Shown: one piece after another, positions 49,449 through 60,450 of the stretch
Numbering within the stretch: position 1 is the stretch's first letter
How the letters are laid out: every line of letters starts with the position of its first letter
Translations under genes and position numbers: made by a program
DNA from: Mesobacillus subterraneus
GTDB taxonomy: Bacteria > Bacillota > Bacilli > Bacillales > Cytobacillaceae
Length of the DNA stretch: 64,000 nucleotides
Direction of reading: 5' to 3'
NCBI RefSeq assembly: GCF_003937825.1
Contig: NZ_RSFW01000010.1
Location: 1-64,000, forward strand
Notes under the pieces: model-generated
What the model saw: only the letters and a program-made list of their open reading frames with translations
The model's database searches: none
What the model was told of the DNA's origin: nothing

Positions 49449-49707
49449 GTAGTGGAAATTGCGGAAATCGTAGTGAATAAGTGGTTTTTCGTAGTGAATG
49501 GACGGATTTTCGTAGTGAAAAAGCCAACTTTCGTAGTGCAAAAGCCATTTTTCGTAGTGATATGCAAAATTTTCGTAGTGATGAAGCCAATCGTGGTGGT
49601 GAATGGCTAATTTTTTGTAGCAATTTATCTAATATTCGTAGTGATTAGCTCCTTTTTTGTAATAATGAACCCTCTCTTCGCAGTGATTAGCTCCTTTTTT
49701 GCAGTGA
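49449..49707. repeat. 21-bp-period GTAGTGA array, 13 units
   Basis: The core GTAGTGA or a close variant recurs exactly every 21 bases at 49449, 49470, 49491, 49512, 49533, 49554, 49575, 49596, 49617, 49638, 49659, 49680 and 49701. Usually TTTTC precedes the core; about eight bases between units vary. The right units decay (GTAATAA, GCAGTGA), and traces may reach 49760. On the minus strand the core reads Ser-Leu-Arg, so part of the array forms an accidental-looking open frame (49300-49623). It lies between the lcfA promoter side and the yshE-side terminator. Confidence 0.9.
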
Positions 49708-49860
49708 AGAAGTCAACATTCTGCATACTCGTTACGATGAAGCTAACTTTCACAATGACTCGAAGCATTTCTTTCTTTGCTGGCGTATTGATATACTTTT
49801 TTCGCAGAGAGCATAATCCTTACTCTCACTGGAATGGAAATCTTTCATAAACAGAAACAT

Positions 49861-49888
49861 AAAAAAACCGCCACTAGGGCGGTTTTCA
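49861..49888 (-). terminator. Terminator of the yshE unit
   Basis: AACCGCC CTAG TGGCGGTT with seven T on the minus strand, directly behind the 27-aa reading frame. Confidence 0.85.
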
Positions 49889-49891
49889 CGA

Positions 49892-49975
49892 TCAAGCAAA
49901 AAACAACATATAAATCATGCCGACTAACAGGAATACTCCACAAAAAATCAGCAGTACTTTTGCCAGTGTTTCCAT
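49892..49975 (-). CDS. Small single-pass membrane protein, 27 aa
   Basis: METLAKVLLIFCGVFLLVGM starts a 27-residue hydrophobic peptide ending FFA. GGGGG lies about ten bases before the ATG. It begins 17 bases behind the yshE stop and ends at the yshE-unit terminator, so it is co-transcribed with yshE. One membrane helix, no charged tail. Possibly a small subunit of the DUF350 membrane protein. Coding potential rests on position, ribosome binding site and membrane-helix character. Confidence 0.55.
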   Translation of the reverse strand: METLAKVLLIFCGVFLLVGMIYMLFFA

Positions 49976-49992
49976 CTGTTTTGTTCCCCCTG

Positions 49993-50403
49993 TTATATTC
50001 CTGCACCGATGATATAGGACAATCCAATCGAGATGACCATGGAAATCAAGCCTACTGCACGGTTGTCATTTTCTATTTCTTTGTCGATGTTGAACTTTGG
50101 CGTCAAGAATTCAAAAATGAAATATCCGATCAGAAGCAGCACAAAGCCAAATACTCCCCAGCTGATCATGGTCAGCAGGGTGTCATGCTGATTGATGGAA
50201 TGACGGAATATATTGGCGACACCGAAGATCTTCCCCCCGGTGGCCATTGCAACGGAAATATTTCCTTTCTTGATTTCATCCCAATTGCGGTACTTTGTCA
50301 CCAGTTCAAAAACCGCCAGGAATACCACCATGCAGAGTATCGCTACACTATAGTATCCAGCTGTTACGACATATTCATTTTCCCAGAATTGATCCATATC
50401 CAT
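49993..50403 (-). CDS. yshE: DUF350 membrane protein (YshE)
   Basis: 136 aa with four hydrophobic segments and the DUF350 signature NISVAMATGGKIFGVANIFRHSI. Function unknown; family members occur near stress and membrane genes. B. subtilis yshE lies between mutS2 and lcfA, the same place as here. Confidence 0.9.
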   Translation of the reverse strand: MDMDQFWENEYVVTAGYYSVAILCMVVFLAVFELVTKYRNWDEIKKGNISVAMATGGKIFGVANIFRHSINQHDTLLTMISWGVFGFVLLLIGYFIFEFLTPKFNIDKEIENDNRAVGLISMVISIGLSYIIGAGI

Positions 50404-50481
50404 TCTCCCTGAACTTATTTTACCCCTATCCCCATTATAAGACGATTAATGGAGGATTTACACGCTATTTTTAGAATGTTC

Positions 50482-52836
50482 CTACTTGAACTCCACGACG
50501 GTTACACCGGTTCCGCCTTCTCCCGCATCACCGAACCTGATTTTCTTGACGGAACGGTGGTTTTTCAGGTATTCCTGCACTCCCTGTCTCAATGCTCCCG
50601 TCCCTTTACCATGGATGATATTGACCCTCGGGTACCCGGCGAGCAGGGCATCATCGATATATTTCTCGACTCTCATCAGGGCATCCTCATAGCGTTCTCC
50701 CCTAAGGTCGAGTTCAAGGCTGACATGGAAGTCCTTGCCTTTTACCGTGGCTATTGGCCTGGTCTCGACCGGCTTTGGCGAATTGATATATTCCAGGTCC
50801 GATTCTTTCACTTTCATTTTCAGGATACCGATTTGCACCTGCCATTCTTTTTCATTTGCACGTTCTACAAGATGGCCCTTTTGGCCGAATGTCAGGACTT
50901 GGACTTCGTCTCCAGCCTTATACTCATATTTGGCCGCCTTTGCTTTGCCACCCTTTTTCACCTGTTTTAATTCAGGCGTTGCTTCACTTAAGCGCCTTTT
51001 TGCATCAATTAATTCATGTTCTTTGATTTCCGCGCCTTTTTCGAGACGGAGCTTGCGCAAATCACGAATGATTTCCTCCGCTTCTTCTTTTGCTTTTTCA
51101 ACTATGGATGCAGCCTTGATCTTTGCCTTCTCGGCCATTTCATCCTTTTTCTCATAATAGGCTGCGATCTGTTTCTGCAGGTCTTTATGAAGGTGCTCGG
51201 CATCCTTCAAGAGCTGATCGGCCTCTTCCCGGTCTCTCTCCGCCCGCTTTCGGCTAGTTTCAAGGGAAGCGATCATATTTTCGACCTCGTTGCTGTCAGC
51301 ACTAATATAGGAGCGTGCGGTTTCAATGACCGAGTCCTTCAGCCCCAGTCTTTTGGAAATTTCAAAAGCGTTGCTTCGGCCAGGAACACCGATCAACAAT
51401 TTATAAGTTGGGCTGAGTGTTTCCACATCAAATTCCACGCTAGCATTAATAACGCCTTCCCTATTGTACCCGTACGCCTTCAACTCGGGATAGTGGGTCG
51501 TGGCGATCACTCTTGCGCCACGTTTATAAACTTCATCCAAAATTGAGATTGCCAGTGCTGCACCTTCCTGAGGATCGGTACCAGCCCCCAGTTCATCGAA
51601 AAGAACGAGACTGTTATAGTCGACCTTATTTAGAATTTCAACAATATTGACCATATGGGATGAAAAAGTACTCAAGCTTTGCTCAATCGATTGTTCATCC
51701 CCAATATCGGCGTAGACCGATCCAAATACGGCCACTTCAGAACCATCCAGCGTCGGAATTTGCAAGCCTGCCTGAGCCATCAGCGTGCAAAGTCCCAATG
51801 TTTTCAGGGTAACCGTTTTACCACCTGTATTCGGACCAGTGATGACGATGGTTGTATAGTCCTGACCCAGAGCGATGCTGTTTGGGACAACTTCGTCCAT
51901 TGGAATCAGCGGATGACGTGCCTGGACCAGGTTGATCCGTCCTTCATCATTTACAGTTGGCTTTGATGCTTTGATTTTGCTGCCATAGCGAGCCTTAGCG
52001 AACATGAAATCCAGCTCGCCCAAGATAACGACAATTTGCAAAAGTTCATCATGGTATTCAGCTGTCAAGGCAGAAAGTTCCGCCAGGATTCTCTCGATTT
52101 CCTGCTGTTCTTTTACCCTGATGCTCTGCAGTTCATTGTTCAGCTGAACAACGGATTGAGGTTCGATAAACAATGTTTGGCCAGAGGAACTCTGGTCGTG
52201 AATGATTCCGCCATAATGAGAGCGGTATTCTTGTTTGACCGGAATGACGAATCGATCATTCCGGATCGTGATGATTGCATCCGAGAGCATTTTTGCTGCG
52301 CTTGAAGAACGAATCATGCTCTCCAGTTTTTCACGCACTCTGGCTTCTCTCGTCCTCATTTGCTGGCGGAGGGAGCGAAGCGTTTCACTTGCACCATCAA
52401 GCACTTCGCCGCCCTCATCGATTGCATTTCTGATCGCTTCCTCCAGCGTTGCAAGTACAATGATCCCTTCCGTATAGCCCACTAAAATCGGGACTTCCGT
52501 CACTTCCTGCAAATCCTCCACAAACCTCTTCATCTGTCTGCTCGCATGGACGGTGCTTGCCACCTGGATCAATTCATGCGGACTGAGCATGCCGCCGATT
52601 TGCGCTCTCTTCACATGTGGCCGTATATCATGGATTCCACCTAAAGGCACATTTCCCTTAAGCCTCAATACCTTTGCCGCCTCGTCCGTTTCCTCCTGCA
52701 GACGCGAAACTTCTGCAAAGTCTGCAGACGGCACAAGCGCAATTGCTTTTTCTCTTCCTAAAGAAGATGATGTATGTTCAATCAGCTGGGCCCTGACTTT
52801 ATCAAATTCAAGGGTTTTCAAAACTCTCTGCTGCAC
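50482..52836 (-). CDS. mutS2: Endonuclease MutS2
   Basis: 784 aa. MutS2 suppresses homologous recombination and rescues collided ribosomes. Walker [18 protein letters not shown] near 329-345, Walker B region [20 protein letters not shown], a long coiled coil (about 510-640), a KOW-like part and the C-terminal Smr nuclease domain ([33 protein letters not shown]). GTG 52836 with GGAGG upstream. Confidence 0.97.
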   Translation of the reverse strand: MQQRVLKTLEFDKVRAQLIEHTSSSLGREKAIALVPSADFAEVSRLQEETDEAAKVLRLKGNVPLGGIHDIRPHVKRAQIGGMLSPHELIQVASTVHASRQMKRFVEDLQEVTEVPILVGYTEGIIVLATLEEAIRNAIDEGGEVLDGASETLRSLRQQMRTREARVREKLESMIRSSSAAKMLSDAIITIRNDRFVIPVKQEYRSHYGGIIHDQSSSGQTLFIEPQSVVQLNNELQSIRVKEQQEIERILAELSALTAEYHDELLQIVVILGELDFMFAKARYGSKIKASKPTVNDEGRINLVQARHPLIPMDEVVPNSIALGQDYTTIVITGPNTGGKTVTLKTLGLCTLMAQAGLQIPTLDGSEVAVFGSVYADIGDEQSIEQSLSTFSSHMVNIVEILNKVDYNSLVLFDELGAGTDPQEGAALAISILDEVYKRGARVIATTHYPELKAYGYNREGVINASVEFDVETLSPTYKLLIGVPGRSNAFEISKRLGLKDSVIETARSYISADSNEVENMIASLETSRKRAERDREEADQLLKDAEHLHKDLQKQIAAYYEKKDEMAEKAKIKAASIVEKAKEEAEEIIRDLRKLRLEKGAEIKEHELIDAKRRLSEATPELKQVKKGGKAKAAKYEYKAGDEVQVLTFGQKGHLVERANEKEWQVQIGILKMKVKESDLEYINSPKPVETRPIATVKGKDFHVSLELDLRGERYEDALMRVEKYIDDALLAGYPRVNIIHGKGTGALRQGVQEYLKNHRSVKKIRFGDAGEGGTGVTVVEFK

Positions 52837-52925
52837 AAAATTTCCTCCTTCTTCTCAATCGAAGGTTCTTATAGTAAGGTCCTTTCCCGTCAGTTGAAAT
52901 TGCACCTGACGACGAACAGGAACCC

Positions 52926-54647
52926 TTATTGATGACGGCCGTGCAGGAAATCAAGCAAATCATCCAAATCCAAAGCGTTCAATACAGAGGATTCTTTGAT
53001 CCAGCCCTTCCTTGCAGCTATTACACCTATTGCCATATGTTCAAGTGTATCCACTTTATGCGCGTCCGTATTAATGACAATCTTAACGCCTTGATCCTGG
53101 GCTTTCCTCAGGTATTCCGCAGCCAGGTCGAGCCTGTTTGGATTGGCGTTCAGTTCCAGTGCTGTATTTGTTTCCTTTGCCAGCTCAATCAGCATATCAA
53201 TGTCCACTGAATAGCCCTCACGACGGCCAATCAGCCTTCCGGTCGGATGAGCGATGATGTCTACGTGGGCATTGACCAGTGCGGTCTTTAAACGGTTCAT
53301 GATTTTTTCGGTTGGCTGTGAAAAAGATGAGTGGATTGAGGCGATGACCAGGTCTAGATCTGCAAGCAGGTCATCTTCAAAATCCAGTGTGCCATCCGGT
53401 AAAATGTCCATCTCGATTCCTGTAAGAATCGTGAAATTATCAAATTTCTTGTTCAGTTCCTTCACTTCTTCGATTTGCTTTCTCAATCGTTCCGGGGTCA
53501 GTCCGTTCGCTACCCTTAAGTACTGGGAGTGATCTGTGATCGCCATATATTTATAACCGCGAGAGATACAATCCCTGGCCATTTCTTCGATCGAATGGCC
53601 GCCATCGCTCCAGGTTGAATGCATATGAAGGTCACCTTTAATCGCAGCCAGGGTGATGAGCTTCGAATCTTCCTTATATTGCTCAACCTCTGACCCATCC
53701 TCACGCAACTCTGGCGGTATGAATGGAAGACCGAAATACTGATAGAACTCCTCTTCCGATGTAAATGTCGTCACTTCACCCGTTTCAACATTCTCCACCC
53801 CGTACTCACTGATCTTTTCTCCTTTTTCCTTTGCCAGCTGGCGCATCCGGACATTGTGGTCCTTGGAACCGGTAAAATGATGAAGCGCGGTTGCAAACTC
53901 TTCAGGAGAGACAAGACGGAAATCAATATTCACATCATAATCGAGCCCGAGTGTAATGGAAACCTTTGTATCACCCGCAGCGATGATTTCCCTGATGCCG
54001 GGCAGCTTGACCAGCTCATCCTTCACTGCAGCCGGGTTAGCTGTTGCGATAATGAAGTCTAGGTCTTTAATCGTCTCCCTCATCCTTCTTAAACTGCCCG
54101 CCCTGGAATATTGAGCGATTTCTTCTATCTTTTGAAGGTAGGATTCAATTGATTCTGCCACCGGCAGCATGTAAGCAAGTGGAAGACGTTCCGGTCTTGT
54201 GCCGAAGTTTTCAATCGCTGCCAGGATCTTTTCCTCAGACTTTTTGCCAAAGCCGGCAAGGTCACGGATTTTCCCTGCCTTCGCTGCTTCCTCAAGGTCA
54301 TGGATACTTTCCACACCAAGCTCCTTATACAGCTTGGCTATTTTTTTGCCGCCCATTCCAGGAAGCTGCAGCAGCGGAATCAGCCCGCTCGGTACCTCTT
54401 CCTGCAATTCTTTTAGTTCTGTCGACTGCCCGGTTTCCATGAATTCCATTATGACACTGGCAGTCCCTTTTCCTATGCCTTTTAGTTCCGTTAGTTCGCC
54501 CATCTCTGACATACTGCGCTCATCTGCCTCCAGAGCAGCAGCAGCCTTGCGAAACGCAGATACTTTGAACGGGTTCTCTCCTTTTAGTTCCATATATATA
54601 GCAATCGTTTCAAGCAATTGTACAATATCTTTCTTATTTACAGACAT
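52926..54647 (-). CDS. polX: DNA polymerase/3'-5' exonuclease PolX
   Basis: 573 aa. N-terminal family X polymerase with helix-hairpin-helix segments (LTELKGIGKGTASVI, LPGMGGKKIAKLYKEL) and the nucleotidyl-transfer acidic residues (SLRRMRETIKDLDFIIA, NIDFR); C-terminal PHP nuclease (GDLHMHSTWSDGGHSIEEMA, ITDHSQYL, EMDILPDG, HPTGRLIGRREG). It takes part in base-excision and gap repair. ATG 54647 with AGGTGGG upstream; the ORF from 54656 is longer but less likely. Confidence 0.96.
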   Translation of the reverse strand: MSVNKKDIVQLLETIAIYMELKGENPFKVSAFRKAAAALEADERSMSEMGELTELKGIGKGTASVIMEFMETGQSTELKELQEEVPSGLIPLLQLPGMGGKKIAKLYKELGVESIHDLEEAAKAGKIRDLAGFGKKSEEKILAAIENFGTRPERLPLAYMLPVAESIESYLQKIEEIAQYSRAGSLRRMRETIKDLDFIIATANPAAVKDELVKLPGIREIIAAGDTKVSITLGLDYDVNIDFRLVSPEEFATALHHFTGSKDHNVRMRQLAKEKGEKISEYGVENVETGEVTTFTSEEEFYQYFGLPFIPPELREDGSEVEQYKEDSKLITLAAIKGDLHMHSTWSDGGHSIEEMARDCISRGYKYMAITDHSQYLRVANGLTPERLRKQIEEVKELNKKFDNFTILTGIEMDILPDGTLDFEDDLLADLDLVIASIHSSFSQPTEKIMNRLKTALVNAHVDIIAHPTGRLIGRREGYSVDIDMLIELAKETNTALELNANPNRLDLAAEYLRKAQDQGVKIVINTDAHKVDTLEHMAIGVIAARKGWIKESSVLNALDLDDLLDFLHGRHQ

Positions 54648-54821
54648 AAAGCCCACCTGCCTTTTTCAAATCTGTTCCCGCTTTTGCCGATAACGGTCAT
54701 TGCCTTCTATTTTATAGAAAACAAGCCCAACTGTGAAATCTTATGAAAAATTTCTGTGGCAGGAAGTACTATATTCAATTTGCTGTTGATTTGAGCATTG
54801 TGCTTCAACATAGCCAAATAA

Positions 54822-54850
54822 AAGAAAAACTTCTCCGCAACAGAGAAGTT
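54822..54850 (-). terminator. Terminator of zapA-cvpA
   Basis: AACTTCTC and GAGAAGTT around a seven-base spacer with T run, overlapping the cvpA stop. Confidence 0.75.
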
Positions 54851-55391
54851 ATGCAGCCATATATTCAATCCAGAGTTGTTTGATTTGCTGGGAAAATACC
54901 GGGGTATTTTTTATGATGTTTTCGGCAAGAATTGAATCGTTCAATGGTCCCTGGATTGCCTGGATTGGCAAGAGTGCTGCGATGTAGAGAACGATGAACA
55001 CTAGAAGATAGACTTCCACAAATCCGAGGAATCCGCCCGCCCACACATTCAGCTGCTTCAGGACTGGCAGGTGCGCAACAAAATCCAGCATGGATCCGAT
55101 GATTTGAAGCAAAATTTTCACAGCGAAGAAAATCGCTGCGAAGGCAATTGCCCGATAATAGGCATCTTCAAGATTAGTACTTTCAAAAAGCAGATTCAAT
55201 GTGGAGTTGCTGCCCAGGTTTGGGTACGGAATCCACATGGTAAGCTTTGGCGCAAGCTGGTCGTAATAAATATAGGCAACCACGAAGGCGGCGATGAATC
55301 CAGCCAGATGGATTGTCTGGAGGATGAATCCCCTCTTCAAGCCTACGAAAAAGCCAATAATCAATATAGCTATTAAAGCAAGATCAAGCAT
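54849..55391 (-). CDS. CvpA-family membrane protein (YshB)
   Basis: 180 aa, four membrane segments, GFFVGLKRGFILQTIHLAGFI at the N terminus as in CvpA. In other bacteria CvpA is linked to colicin V export and envelope homeostasis; the Bacillus role is unclear. Nine bases behind zapA. Confidence 0.9.
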   Translation of the reverse strand: MLDLALIAILIIGFFVGLKRGFILQTIHLAGFIAAFVVAYIYYDQLAPKLTMWIPYPNLGSNSTLNLLFESTNLEDAYYRAIAFAAIFFAVKILLQIIGSMLDFVAHLPVLKQLNVWAGGFLGFVEVYLLVFIVLYIAALLPIQAIQGPLNDSILAENIIKNTPVFSQQIKQLWIEYMAA

Positions 55392-55399
55392 GAATGATT

Positions 55400-55663
55400 T
55401 CAGTCCTTTAACCTTTTAATTTCCGCTTCAAGCGCTTCAACACGGTCTTTCATTTTTATGTAATCATTAACAGCATTGACTGCAGTCAATACAGCTAGCT
55501 TACTAGTATCAAGTGAAGGATTCGCTGAGCCTATCTCGCGCATTTTATCGTCTACCATCGAGGCAATGAGCCGGATATGGCTGGTGCTTTCTTTGCCGAC
55601 AATCGTATATTGCTGTCCATATATATCGACAGTCGACTTATTTTTTTTCGTGTCTGACAACAT
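55400..55663 (-). CDS. zapA: Cell division protein ZapA
   Basis: 87 aa. Binds and bundles FtsZ. N-terminal strand-helix part [24 protein letters not shown]-terminal coiled coil ([15 protein letters not shown]). Divergent from rnhC and co-transcribed with the cvpA-like gene, as in B. subtilis. Confidence 0.94.
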   Translation of the reverse strand: MLSDTKKNKSTVDIYGQQYTIVGKESTSHIRLIASMVDDKMREIGSANPSLDTSKLAVLTAVNAVNDYIKMKDRVEALEAEIKRLKD

Positions 55664-55899
55664 TTATGCCCCCATTCATAAGAATCCTATTTTATACTAT
55701 ATCATGAACACAAAAGGCTGGGAAGTACATGGCTGTCAAATCTGTATGTTTTATGGAAGAAAATGTCTAACTTTGAAATGCGATCTTTTTAGTTTATCTC
55801 CCAAAGTAAAACGATGAAGCAAAAAGGCTTTTTATGCGAGAAAAATGTGTAATATGCAAATGTGAAACCACCAAATGTAAATACAGGGAGTGTCATGCA

Positions 55900-56829
55900 A
55901 TGGGAAATAGTGTCCTTCAAAAGAGTCCGGACGAAATCAGAAAGATGAAAGAGTATTACAGCAGGTTCCTGATCGATAAGCTTCCTCCGGGCAGCGTTTT
56001 TGCGGCAAAAACACCTACCTGTGCGATCACTGCCTATAAATCAGGAAAAGTATTGTTCCAGGGAAAAGATGGGGAAAGCGAGGCAGCAAAGTGGGGGATC
56101 TCCTCCGCTCCTGCAGCAAAGAAGAAAGTGGCACCCGCACCCGGGTCTCATTTGCCCAAGAATATTGGCGAGATTGCCATCATCGGTTCAGATGAAGTAG
56201 GAACTGGTGACTTTTTCGGCCCGATCACGGTCGTCGCAGCCTATGTCAGGCGACAGGATATTCCGATCTTGAAAGAGCTGGGTGTTCAGGATTCAAAAAA
56301 TCTCAAGGATGACAAAATCATCGAAATCGCCAAACAGCTCGTTACCTTCCTGCCACACAGCCTGCTGACCTTACATAATGAAAAGTACAATCAAATGCAA
56401 ATGAAAGGCATGTCGCAGGGGAAAATGAAAGCCCTCCTCCATAATCAGTCCATCAACCATGTTCTTGAAAAAATAGCGCCAGAAAAGCCCGAGGCAATTT
56501 TGATTGATGAGTTTGCCAAGGAACAAATCTATTATGCACACTTAAAGGGACAGAGAAAGATCATCAGGGAAAATGTTTTGTTCAGCACGAAAGCTGAAAG
56601 CATCCATCTTGGGGTCGCAGCCGCATCGATGATTGCCCGTTATGCGTTTGTGCGCCATTTTGAAAATCTGAGCAAACGGGCTGGCTTCACGATTCCAAAA
56701 GGAGCCGGCGCAGCTGTGGATAAGGCAGCAGCCAGACTGATCCTGGAAAAAGGCTTGGATGTATTGCCTGAGTTCGTCAAGCTCCATTTTGCCAACACTG
56801 AAAAAGCGAAGAAGATTGCGAGGGTGTAA
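55900..56829 (+). CDS. rnhC: Ribonuclease HIII
   Basis: 309 aa. N-terminal TBP-like RNA/DNA-hybrid binding domain, then the RNase H core: IIGSDEVGTGDFFGPITVVAAYV (metal residues) and DSKNLKDDKI. Removes RNA from RNA:DNA hybrids. ATG 55900 is chosen (GGGAGTG upstream, length like B. subtilis RnhC); the 22-codon extension to 55834 is Cys-rich and lacks a ribosome binding site. Confidence 0.95.
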   Translation: MGNSVLQKSPDEIRKMKEYYSRFLIDKLPPGSVFAAKTPTCAITAYKSGKVLFQGKDGESEAAKWGISSAPAAKKKVAPAPGSHLPKNIGEIAIIGSDEVGTGDFFGPITVVAAYVRRQDIPILKELGVQDSKNLKDDKIIEIAKQLVTFLPHSLLTLHNEKYNQMQMKGMSQGKMKALLHNQSINHVLEKIAPEKPEAILIDEFAKEQIYYAHLKGQRKIIRENVLFSTKAESIHLGVAAASMIARYAFVRHFENLSKRAGFTIPKGAGAAVDKAAARLILEKGLDVLPEFVKLHFANTEKAKKIARV

Positions 56830-56903
56830 ATCACTTTTTTAGAATCTGATAAATTCTGCTGTTGATTCCCACTGGAATCCTCTCTATTATTACGGAATAA
56901 AAA

Positions 56904-56933
56904 ACAAAAGGCAGCCCACGGGCTGCCTTTTTA
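56904..56933. terminator. Bidirectional terminator between rnhC and pheT
   Basis: AAAGGCAGCCC AC GGGCTGCCTTT with A and T runs. Confidence 0.9.
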
Positions 56934-56939
56934 CATGTC

Positions 56940-59354
56940 TTATCCTCTTAATACTGCTCCTGCCTGTTCTTCAAGGGCTTTAAGTACCTTGTTATGAGCT
57001 TTTGCAATATCTTCATCTGTCAATGTCTTTTCTGGATCGAAGTATTTCAATGAGAATGCGATGGATTTCTTGCCTGGTTCCATTTTCTCTCCTTCATACA
57101 AGTCGAATACCTGGACTTCTTTCAGCAATGTTCCGCCTGCTTCGGTGATCACTCGCTTCAGGTTTCCTGCTGCCGTATCTTTTTCAACAACGAGGGCGAT
57201 GTCCCTTGTGATCGATGGGAAACGCGGGATCGCTGTGTATTGAAGCGGTGCTGTTTCTGCCTCCAATAAAGCTTTAAGAGAAAGCTCGAATACATACGTT
57301 TCTTTCAGGTCGAGTGCTTTTTGCATAGTCGGGTGGACCTGGCCGATGAAGCCGATCACAGTTCCATTAAGCAAAATCTCAGCGGTTCGTCCCGGGTGCA
57401 GTCCATCCAGCTCAGCTTTCTGGAAACCAAGCTGGCTGTCAAGGCCAAGCTTAGCGGACAATCCTTCAACGATTCCTTTCAGGACGAAGAAGTCTACTGG
57501 CTTTTTCTCTCCCTGCCAAGGGTGGCTTTCCCACAGGCCGGTAATTGCTGCTGCCAGATGCTCGCGCTCCTCAGGAAGCTCATCTTCTCCGTTCTTCAGG
57601 AAGACTGCACCTGTTTCATACACAGCAACACTGTCATTCTGGCGTGCAATATTGTATTTCAATACTTCAAGCAGCTGAGGCACGATGCTCAGGCGCAGCA
57701 GGCTGCGGTCTTCGCTCATCGGCATTGCCAGCTGGACAGGCTCGCGTTGTTCCAGAGCATATTGGGTTGCTTTTTCAGCGCTTGTCAGTGAATAGGTTAC
57801 GGCCTGGTAAAGTCCGGCACCTTCCATGAAACGGCGGACAATACGGCGTTTTTCCTGGTAGTCAGAAAGATGTCCAGGTGTTGATGGACCAACCGGAAGA
57901 GTCGTTGGAAGATTGTCGTAACCAAACAGACGGCCCACTTCTTCAACTAAATCCTCTTCAATCGTGATATCTCCGCGGCGGGTAGGTACAGTAACCGTAA
58001 TTGTGTCGTTGTCGACAGTCGTTTCGAACTTCAGGCGGGCAAAAATTTCCTCAACCTGGTTCATTTCGAGTTCAGTTCCCAGAACTTTATTGATTTTCTG
58101 GATCGTTGTTGAAACAACAGCCGGCTTTACATCAAGGGAATCAGCCTCAACTACACCGCCAAGAATTTCACCGCCGGCAAGCTCGATCATCAATTCCGCA
58201 GCGCGTTCTGCAGCCGGGCGAACCCTTTCTGGGTCAACACCCTTTTCATAACGTGAGCTCGCTTCACTGCGCAGGCCATGGTCTTTCGACGCCTTGCGGA
58301 TGGCACCGCCTGTAAAATAAGCAGATTCAAGCAGGACAGTCGTCGTGTCGTTGCCTACTTCAGAATTTGCTCCGCCCATTACACCTGCAAGTGCAACTGG
58401 CTCTGTTCCGTTAGTGATCACAAGGTGATCAGGAGTCAGCGTGCGTTTCACGTCATCAAGCGTTTCAATCACTTCACCATCATTAGCGCGGCGGACAAGG
58501 ATTTCTTTAGAACCAAACTTATCGTAATCGAACGCATGAAGCGGCTGGCCATACTCCAACAGAATATAGTTTGTGATATCAACGATATTGTTGTGAGGAC
58601 GAATTCCTGCAGCCATCAATCGAGTTTGCAGCCAAACTGGTGATGGTCCCACTTTTACATTCTTAATCACTTTTGCAACATATAAAGGATTATCTTCTTT
58701 TGCTTCTACATTTACAGAAATATAGTCACTTGCCTGTTCAGCAGAAGTCTCAGGCTGGGGATTCGGCAGTTTGATTTCCTTGCCAAGAATCGCGCCGACT
58801 TCATAGGCAACACCAAGCATGCTCATTGCATCCGCACGGTTAGGCGTCAAGCCAAGCTCCAGGATTTCATCGTCCCTGTTCAAAACCGCAAGCGCGTCCT
58901 GTCCGATTTCTGTATCCGGAGTGAAATTGTAAATTCCTTCAGCAAACTCTTTAGGCGCAAGTTTGCCTTCAATTCCAAGCTCCTGCAGGGAGCAGATCAT
59001 TCCGTGGGATTCTTCACCACGAAGCTTCGCCTTCTTGATTTTGAAGTTGCCTGGAAGAACGGCTCCAACTGTCGCAACAGCAACCTTCTGGCCTTTGCCG
59101 ACATTCGCAGCACCGCAGATGATTTGGACCGTTTCACCATTGCCAAGGTCTACAAGGGTCTTGTTCAGCTTTTCCGCGTTTGGATGCTTATCGCATTCAA
59201 GTACATGGCCGACCACTACACCGCTCAAACCTTCATTTAATTTATCTACACCTTCTACCTCGATGCCGCTCTTCGTGATTTTTTCAGCAAGCTCTTCAGC
59301 GCTTACGCCTTCCAAATCGATAAATTCTTGCAGCCATTTATAAGATACCAACAT
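56940..59354 (-). CDS. pheT: Phenylalanyl-tRNA synthetase beta chain
   Basis: 804 aa. tRNA-binding OB domain (about 40-150), B3/B4 editing domain, B5 domain, catalytic-like core and C-terminal anticodon-binding FDX-ACB domain ([18 protein letters not shown]). Forms the alpha2-beta2 enzyme with PheS and edits mischarged Tyr-tRNA(Phe). Starts 19 bases behind pheS. Confidence 0.98.
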   Translation of the reverse strand: MLVSYKWLQEFIDLEGVSAEELAEKITKSGIEVEGVDKLNEGLSGVVVGHVLECDKHPNAEKLNKTLVDLGNGETVQIICGAANVGKGQKVAVATVGAVLPGNFKIKKAKLRGEESHGMICSLQELGIEGKLAPKEFAEGIYNFTPDTEIGQDALAVLNRDDEILELGLTPNRADAMSMLGVAYEVGAILGKEIKLPNPQPETSAEQASDYISVNVEAKEDNPLYVAKVIKNVKVGPSPVWLQTRLMAAGIRPHNNIVDITNYILLEYGQPLHAFDYDKFGSKEILVRRANDGEVIETLDDVKRTLTPDHLVITNGTEPVALAGVMGGANSEVGNDTTTVLLESAYFTGGAIRKASKDHGLRSEASSRYEKGVDPERVRPAAERAAELMIELAGGEILGGVVEADSLDVKPAVVSTTIQKINKVLGTELEMNQVEEIFARLKFETTVDNDTITVTVPTRRGDITIEEDLVEEVGRLFGYDNLPTTLPVGPSTPGHLSDYQEKRRIVRRFMEGAGLYQAVTYSLTSAEKATQYALEQREPVQLAMPMSEDRSLLRLSIVPQLLEVLKYNIARQNDSVAVYETGAVFLKNGEDELPEEREHLAAAITGLWESHPWQGEKKPVDFFVLKGIVEGLSAKLGLDSQLGFQKAELDGLHPGRTAEILLNGTVIGFIGQVHPTMQKALDLKETYVFELSLKALLEAETAPLQYTAIPRFPSITRDIALVVEKDTAAGNLKRVITEAGGTLLKEVQVFDLYEGEKMEPGKKSIAFSLKYFDPEKTLTDEDIAKAHNKVLKALEEQAGAVLRG

Positions 59355-59373
59355 GGTTTTATCCTCCTAATCC

Positions 59374-60411
59374 TTATTCTTCAATCGAAAATTGCTTCAA
59401 GAAACGGACATCATTTGTATAGAAATGGCGGATGTCATCTACGCCGTATTTGAGCATTGCAATTCGCTCTGGTCCCATTCCGAATGCGAATCCAGTGTAT
59501 TTCTTAGAGTCGTAACCAGCCATTTCAAGAACGTTCGGGTGCACCATCCCTGCACCAAGGATTTCAATCCAGCCAGTTCCCTTACAAACACTGCAGCCAG
59601 AACCGCCGCAAATTTTACAGGAAATGTCCATTTCTACTGATGGCTCAGTGAATGGGAAGAAGCTTGGGCGCAGGCGGATTTCACGGTCTTCGCCGAACAT
59701 CTTCTTGGCAAACACTTCAAGAGTTCCCTTCAGGTCGCTCATTCTTACATTCTCATCGACGACAAGTCCTTCGATCTGCATGAACTGGTGGGAGTGGGTC
59801 GCATCGTCGTTATCACGGCGATACACCTTTCCCGGGCAGATGATTTTCACTGGGCCTTTTCCCTGGTGCTTTTCCATTGTCCTTGCCTGAACTGGTGATG
59901 TATGTGTACGCATCAAGGTTTCTTCCGTGATATAGAAGGAATCCTGCATATCACGTGCTGGATGTCCTTTTGGAAGGTTCAACGCTTCAAAGTTATAGTA
60001 GTCCTTTTCGACTTCCGGACCTTCTTCCACTGTATAGCCCATTCCGATGAATAGATCTTCGATTTCTTCGATGATGCTTGTCAGCGGATGATGGCTTCCA
60101 GTTTTGACAGGCCTTCCGGGAAGGGTCACGTCGATTTGCTCTGCAGCCAATTGCTTCTGGACAGCTGCCTCTTCAAGCTCCTTTTGTTTGATCTCAATCT
60201 GGCCTGAAATCGCATCGCGGACTTCGTTGGCAAGGGCGCCCATTTTTGGCCTTTCTTCAGCCGATAACTTGCCCATTCCTTTTAAAACTTCTGTGATTGG
60301 GCCTTTTTTTCCTAAATAGGAAACGCGGACATCATTCAATTCTTTCAAGTCAGCTGCTGCGGCCACTTTCTCAAGTGCCTCAGCCTGCAGTTCTTTTAAA
60401 CGATCCTGCAT
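59374..60411 (-). CDS. pheS: Phenylalanyl-tRNA synthetase alpha chain
   Basis: 345 aa. N-terminal coiled coil, then class II core: [12 protein letters not shown] (motif 2 region), [24 protein letters not shown] and [17 protein letters not shown] (motif 3). It contains [16 protein letters not shown], a Cys-rich insert usual for Bacillus PheS. ATG 60411 behind AAGGAGG; the frame upstream is leader. Confidence 0.97.
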   Translation of the reverse strand: MQDRLKELQAEALEKVAAAADLKELNDVRVSYLGKKGPITEVLKGMGKLSAEERPKMGALANEVRDAISGQIEIKQKELEEAAVQKQLAAEQIDVTLPGRPVKTGSHHPLTSIIEEIEDLFIGMGYTVEEGPEVEKDYYNFEALNLPKGHPARDMQDSFYITEETLMRTHTSPVQARTMEKHQGKGPVKIICPGKVYRRDNDDATHSHQFMQIEGLVVDENVRMSDLKGTLEVFAKKMFGEDREIRLRPSFFPFTEPSVEMDISCKICGGSGCSVCKGTGWIEILGAGMVHPNVLEMAGYDSKKYTGFAFGMGPERIAMLKYGVDDIRHFYTNDVRFLKQFSIEE

Positions 60412-60450
60412 GGTAAATCCTCCTTCATATTCTTCAATTTGTGAACACAA

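Noticed and set aside
49300-49623. A 107-codon minus-strand open frame rich in Ser-Leu-Arg-Lys heptads
   Set aside because: It is produced by the 21-bp repeat array; it has no clear ribosome binding site, and the sister array at 61979-62132 has stops in the same frame.
49449-49707. CRISPR array
   Set aside because: Conserved core is only about 7-12 bases, the spacing is 21 bases with no unique spacers of normal size, and no cas genes are present.
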